From NCBI RefSeq assembly GCF_016583795.1, contig NZ_NRRS01000028.1:1-48763 (forward strand): 48,763 nucleotides of DNA, read 5' to 3'. The position numbers were made by a program, and so were the translations under genes. This document shows positions 46,701 to 48,763 of the stretch, one piece after another. The notes beneath the pieces were generated by a model. It saw nothing but the letters and a program-made list of their open reading frames with translations, searched no databases and had not been told where the DNA came from. The stretch's first letter is position 1, and every line of letters starts with the position of its first letter. The DNA is from Rhabdochromatium marinum (GTDB taxonomy: Bacteria; Pseudomonadota; Gammaproteobacteria; Chromatiales; Chromatiaceae).

Positions 46701-47633
46701 CTCGAGCAGGCGCGCCATCTGGTCAGTCGCCCGATTCGAGTCGAGCTGCCCAAACAGGGCTATCGGGAGATCCTTCACCTGGAGGACAAAACCCGCATTC
46801 CCATCCTGCGTAACCCCCGGCAGGAAGAGGATGACGACCAGCGGGCGATTTTTTACTTCCCTGGCTGCGGCTCGGAGCGCCTGTTCTCAGATATCGGTCT
46901 GGCCACCCTCGCCATGCTCTACCATCAGGGCGAACGGGTCATCCTGCCGCCGGGTTATCTGTGCTGCGGCTATCCGCAGCGCGGCGCCGGGCTGGAACAA
47001 CGCGGGCAACGCATCACCATGGAAAACCGGGTGCTCTTTCACCGCGTCGCCCACACGCTAAACTATCTCGACATCCACACCGTGCTGGTCTCCTGCGGCA
47101 CCTGCATGGACCAGCTCATGCGTTATCAGTTTGAGCGCATCTTCCCCGGCTGCCGCCTGCTCGACATCCACGAGTATCTGATGGAACAGGGCGTGGCGCT
47201 CGCGCCCAAGCATGGCACCCAGTACCTCTACCACGACCCCTGTCACACCCCGATGAAGGCGTACCAGCCCATCTCGGTAGCCAGCCAACTGCTGGGCCAG
47301 CCGGTGACGCTCTCCGAGCGCTGCTGTGGCGAAGCCGGCACCCTGGGCACGGCACGACCGGACATCGCCAACCAAGTGCGCCTGCGCAAGGCCGAGGAAC
47401 TGGCCGCCGGACTGAAGCGGCTGACGGGTGAAACCCGGGTGAGCGATGGTCAGGCCAAACTGCTGACCTCCTGCCCGGCCTGTCAACAAGGGTTGGCCAA
47501 GTTCAGTGACCAAACAGGGCTGAAAACTGATTACATTGTCGTCGAATTGGCGCGCCGCCAGCTTGGCGAGGGCTGGCAGCAAGGCTTTATCGAGCAGGTA
47601 CGCGCCGGTGGGATTGAGCGCGTGTTGTTATGA
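43728..47633 (+). CDS. Large FAD-linked oxidase / Fe-S oxidoreductase (DUF3683 family)
   Basis: A 1301-residue fusion. The N-terminal 180 residues match the DUF3683-type region ([21 protein letters not shown]). Next comes a PCMH-type FAD domain ([37 protein letters not shown]) with an FAD-oxidase C-terminal part ([27 protein letters not shown]). Two [4Fe-4S] motifs follow at about residues 831 and 893 ([23 protein letters not shown]), then two CCG domains ([10 protein letters not shown] with SCGTC; [9 protein letters not shown] with SCPAC). This is the architecture of D-lactate or glycolate dehydrogenases joined to a quinone-linked Fe-S subunit. The substrate is not visible. ATG 43728 has no clear ribosome-binding site. 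Confidence 0.9.
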   Translation: [1301 protein letters not shown]

Positions 47634-47639
47634 TCCAGG

Positions 47640-47675
47640 CCATGCCCTGATATCCAGGATGGTCATCAGGGATGG
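47640..47675 (+). terminator. Stem-loop after the FAD/Fe-S oxidoreductase gene
   Basis: CCATGCCCTGAT pairs with ATCAGGGATGG (11 pairs, one bulged G) around a 13-base loop, starting seven bases after the stop codon. There is no T-run, so it may be an mRNA 3' stabiliser or a Rho-assisted terminator. Confidence 0.45.
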
Positions 47676-48158
47676 TCACCGCTAAACCACCGTCGCCTCT
47701 GCGGTCATCAGCAAATTCTGTATAGCATCGACGATTTGCACGAATGGCCAGTCTAAAATTCTGTCTAGCCAGCCTGCCTGTTCCAGATAATCATTTACAT
47801 CCCAAGCGTATGTTGCCGCAGACGCTTGTCTGGAAAGGCTACAAGATACGCCTCCGCGCGGCGCACCAGCCACTGAAGCGCATTCTCTTTGACGCCTATC
47901 TGCCGTGCTCTGGCGATGAATCGATCCTAAAAACGATCCTTTTGACTGTATTTTCTGTTGCTTGGGGTTCCGGCATGTGCTAATTTCAACTTTACAGTCA
48001 GAGTGTGTGGAGTTTATCCAGTATAAATTGCATAGTATAGCTTAAGCTGGAGAGCTAGACAGAATCTACACTAAGCTGTAATAGGCAGATTCTGTCTAGA
48101 ACACTTGACCGACATTCTGCCTAACTAACTGATCGCAATAGCATAGGAGTAGCAAATT
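47676..48158. other. Non-coding, AT-rich, repeat-bearing stretch
   Basis: No convincing gene is seen. Short frames of 63 codons (minus, 47682-47873) and 79 codons (plus, 47744-47983) overlap each other, lack ribosome-binding sites and match nothing I recognise. The base composition shifts from GC-rich to AT-rich near 47950. An 11-base word ATTCTGTCTAG and near copies recur across the stretch. This looks like remnants of acquired DNA. Confidence 0.5.
48055..48099. repeat. 13-bp perfect inverted repeat
   Basis: Arms CTAGACAGAATCT (48055-48067) and AGATTCTGTCTAG (48087-48099) with a 19-base loop. Related words occur at 47715 (ATTCTGTATAG), 47758 (ATTCTGTCTAG) and 48114 (ATTCTGCCTAA). It lies 60 bases before a decayed lipoprotein gene. 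It could be an operator, a mobile-element end or a hairpin terminator. Confidence 0.85.
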
Positions 48159-48660
48159 ATGCCTATTTACGCCATAAAGCATGGTTATCTGATATATATT
48201 TTGCATTCATAATTTTAGGTTGCGTTACAACACCACAAACGGTTGAAAGCGGCGACAATGTAAATGCCACTAAACCTAGATAAATTCTAGAAGAAGTAGA
48301 GCCAACTGATATAGATTTGGCAACATCTTATTTTATAGCTGACCAATACGATGATGCCATTGAATATTTTCTCAAGCATTTGGCTGACAACTCGGACGAT
48401 ATAAATGCTTTAGAGTTATTAGTTAAATCCTATTATTTGGGTGGACGAAGCGGCGAGGGCTTACAATACGCTGATAGACCATAGAACTTAAATATGATAC
48501 AACTCAGAAATCTTTAAGCACCAATCTGAAAGGCAATTTACTATTTTCGTTAGAACGGTACCGTGATTCTATAAAAGAGTATAATTTGGCGATTAAGCTT
48601 AACCCATCAGATGTGTTTTTAAACAATAAAAAAATGGGCCTTGATCATGCCTTGGTCCAT
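48159..48660 (+). pseudogene. Broken TPR-repeat lipoprotein gene
   Basis: An ATG at 48159 follows AGGAG (48145-48149) by nine bases and opens a 17-codon frame. One frame over, the sequence from 48185 reads a lipoprotein signal end (FAFIILGCVTTPQ, with the lipobox Cys codon at 48221). It meets TAA at 48281, then continues as a TPR-like region (ATSYFIADQYDDAIEYFLKH, NALELLVKSYYLGG) to TAG at 48482. From 48481 a third frame continues with a second TPR unit (GNLLFSLERYRDSIKEYN, LAIKLNPSD). So there are two frameshifts and at least two stops. The AT-rich codons differ strongly from the rest of the window, indicating transfer followed by decay. Confidence 0.72.
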
Positions 48661-48665
48661 TGTTG

Positions 48666-48763
48666 CTAAGCCGCCACAGGCATCAGGTAGGGGCGCTTTG
48701 CCGGTCGAGGTCGTCGTCGAGCCGGCCAAGCCGGCCAAGGCATGCGTTCAAGCACTTGCTCAA
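48666..48763 (-). CDS. C-terminal end of an unidentified ORF, possibly a transposase
   Basis: On the minus strand an open frame enters from the right edge and ends at TAG (48668-48666). It reads EQVLERMPWPAWPARRRP then RPAKRPYLMPVAA, a very basic, Pro-rich end. It is abruptly GC-rich next to the AT-rich pseudogene, which it seems to truncate, as the end of an insertion sequence would. No inverted repeat or target duplication could be confirmed because only one end is visible. Confidence 0.3.
   Translation of the reverse strand, partial: EQVLERMPWPAWPARRRPRPAKRPYLMPVAA

Noticed and set aside
47682-47983. Two short overlapping frames on opposite strands
   Set aside because: No ribosome-binding sites, no recognisable family, mutually overlapping; kept only as part of the non-coding description.
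48719-48741. Repeated GCCGGCCAA near the right edge as a CRISPR or array
   Set aside because: Only two adjacent nine-base copies and no spacers; explained by Pro/Trp/Ala codons of the edge ORF.

Overview
The window looks like chromosome of a motile gammaproteobacterium, most probably a purple sulfur bacterium (Chromatiaceae). The best lineage marker is the 84-residue 2[4Fe-4S] ferredoxin at 13039-13293, which has the extended second-cluster loop and C-terminal tail of Allochromatium-type ferredoxin and sits beside coaD. Other support comes from a FleQ/FlrA-type sigma-54 flagellar hierarchy, yebC-ruvCAB, gltBD, and high GC with tight gene packing. No tRNA, rRNA or CRISPR array was seen.

Region 1 (1-10 kb, minus strand) is a flagellar block: fleQ-like and fleR-like sigma-54 activators, then fliE-F-G-H-I-J, then the edge of another gene. 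Two strong -24/-12 promoters lie upstream of the fleR-like gene and of fliE, fitting a FleQ -> FleR -> fliE cascade. The FleS/FlrB kinase normally between the regulators is absent. FliH has a roughly 200-residue acidic tail with 15-bp tandem repeats. A ComFB-domain protein, a candidate cyclic-dinucleotide receptor, is divergent from fleQ.

Region 2 (10-14 kb, minus) holds recombination and housekeeping genes: yebC-ruvC-ruvA-ruvB, ferredoxin and coaD. Region 3 (14-16.3 kb, plus) carries a membrane-anchored endonuclease I and a soluble CZB-domain chemoreceptor with a possible FliA promoter. Region 4 (16.4-22.7 kb, minus) is gltB-gltD for glutamate synthesis. Region 5 (23-26.6 kb, plus) is rpsP-rimM-trmD-rplS followed by exonuclease I; sthA (transhydrogenase) converges on it.

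Region 6 (28-33 kb, plus) contains an orphan ureABC set followed by penicillin-binding protein 1A. The urease alpha subunit is full and in frame but has lost three of the six nickel ligands, plus the catalytic flap, and no ureDEFG genes are present. This is the strongest candidate here for an undescribed system. Region 7 (33-41 kb, mostly minus) is signalling and motility: DUF808 membrane protein, FliW, an exported coiled-coil protein, a PAS-GGDEF-EAL protein, a 35-residue membrane peptide and a diguanylate cyclase with an oxygen-binding di-iron (ODP) sensor domain.

Region 8 (41-47.6 kb) has an ADCK/UbiB-like kinase, an EF-hand protein with cytochrome b561, and a 1301-residue FAD/Fe-S oxidoreductase. 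Region 9 (47.6-48.76 kb) is AT-rich, repeat-bearing and decayed: it holds a broken TPR lipoprotein gene and, at the edge, a GC-rich ORF end that may belong to a mobile element.

Cyclic-di-GMP and flagellar control recur through the window (FleQ, ComFB, two GGDEF proteins, FliW, a chemoreceptor). That these form one network is inference, not shown by the sequence.
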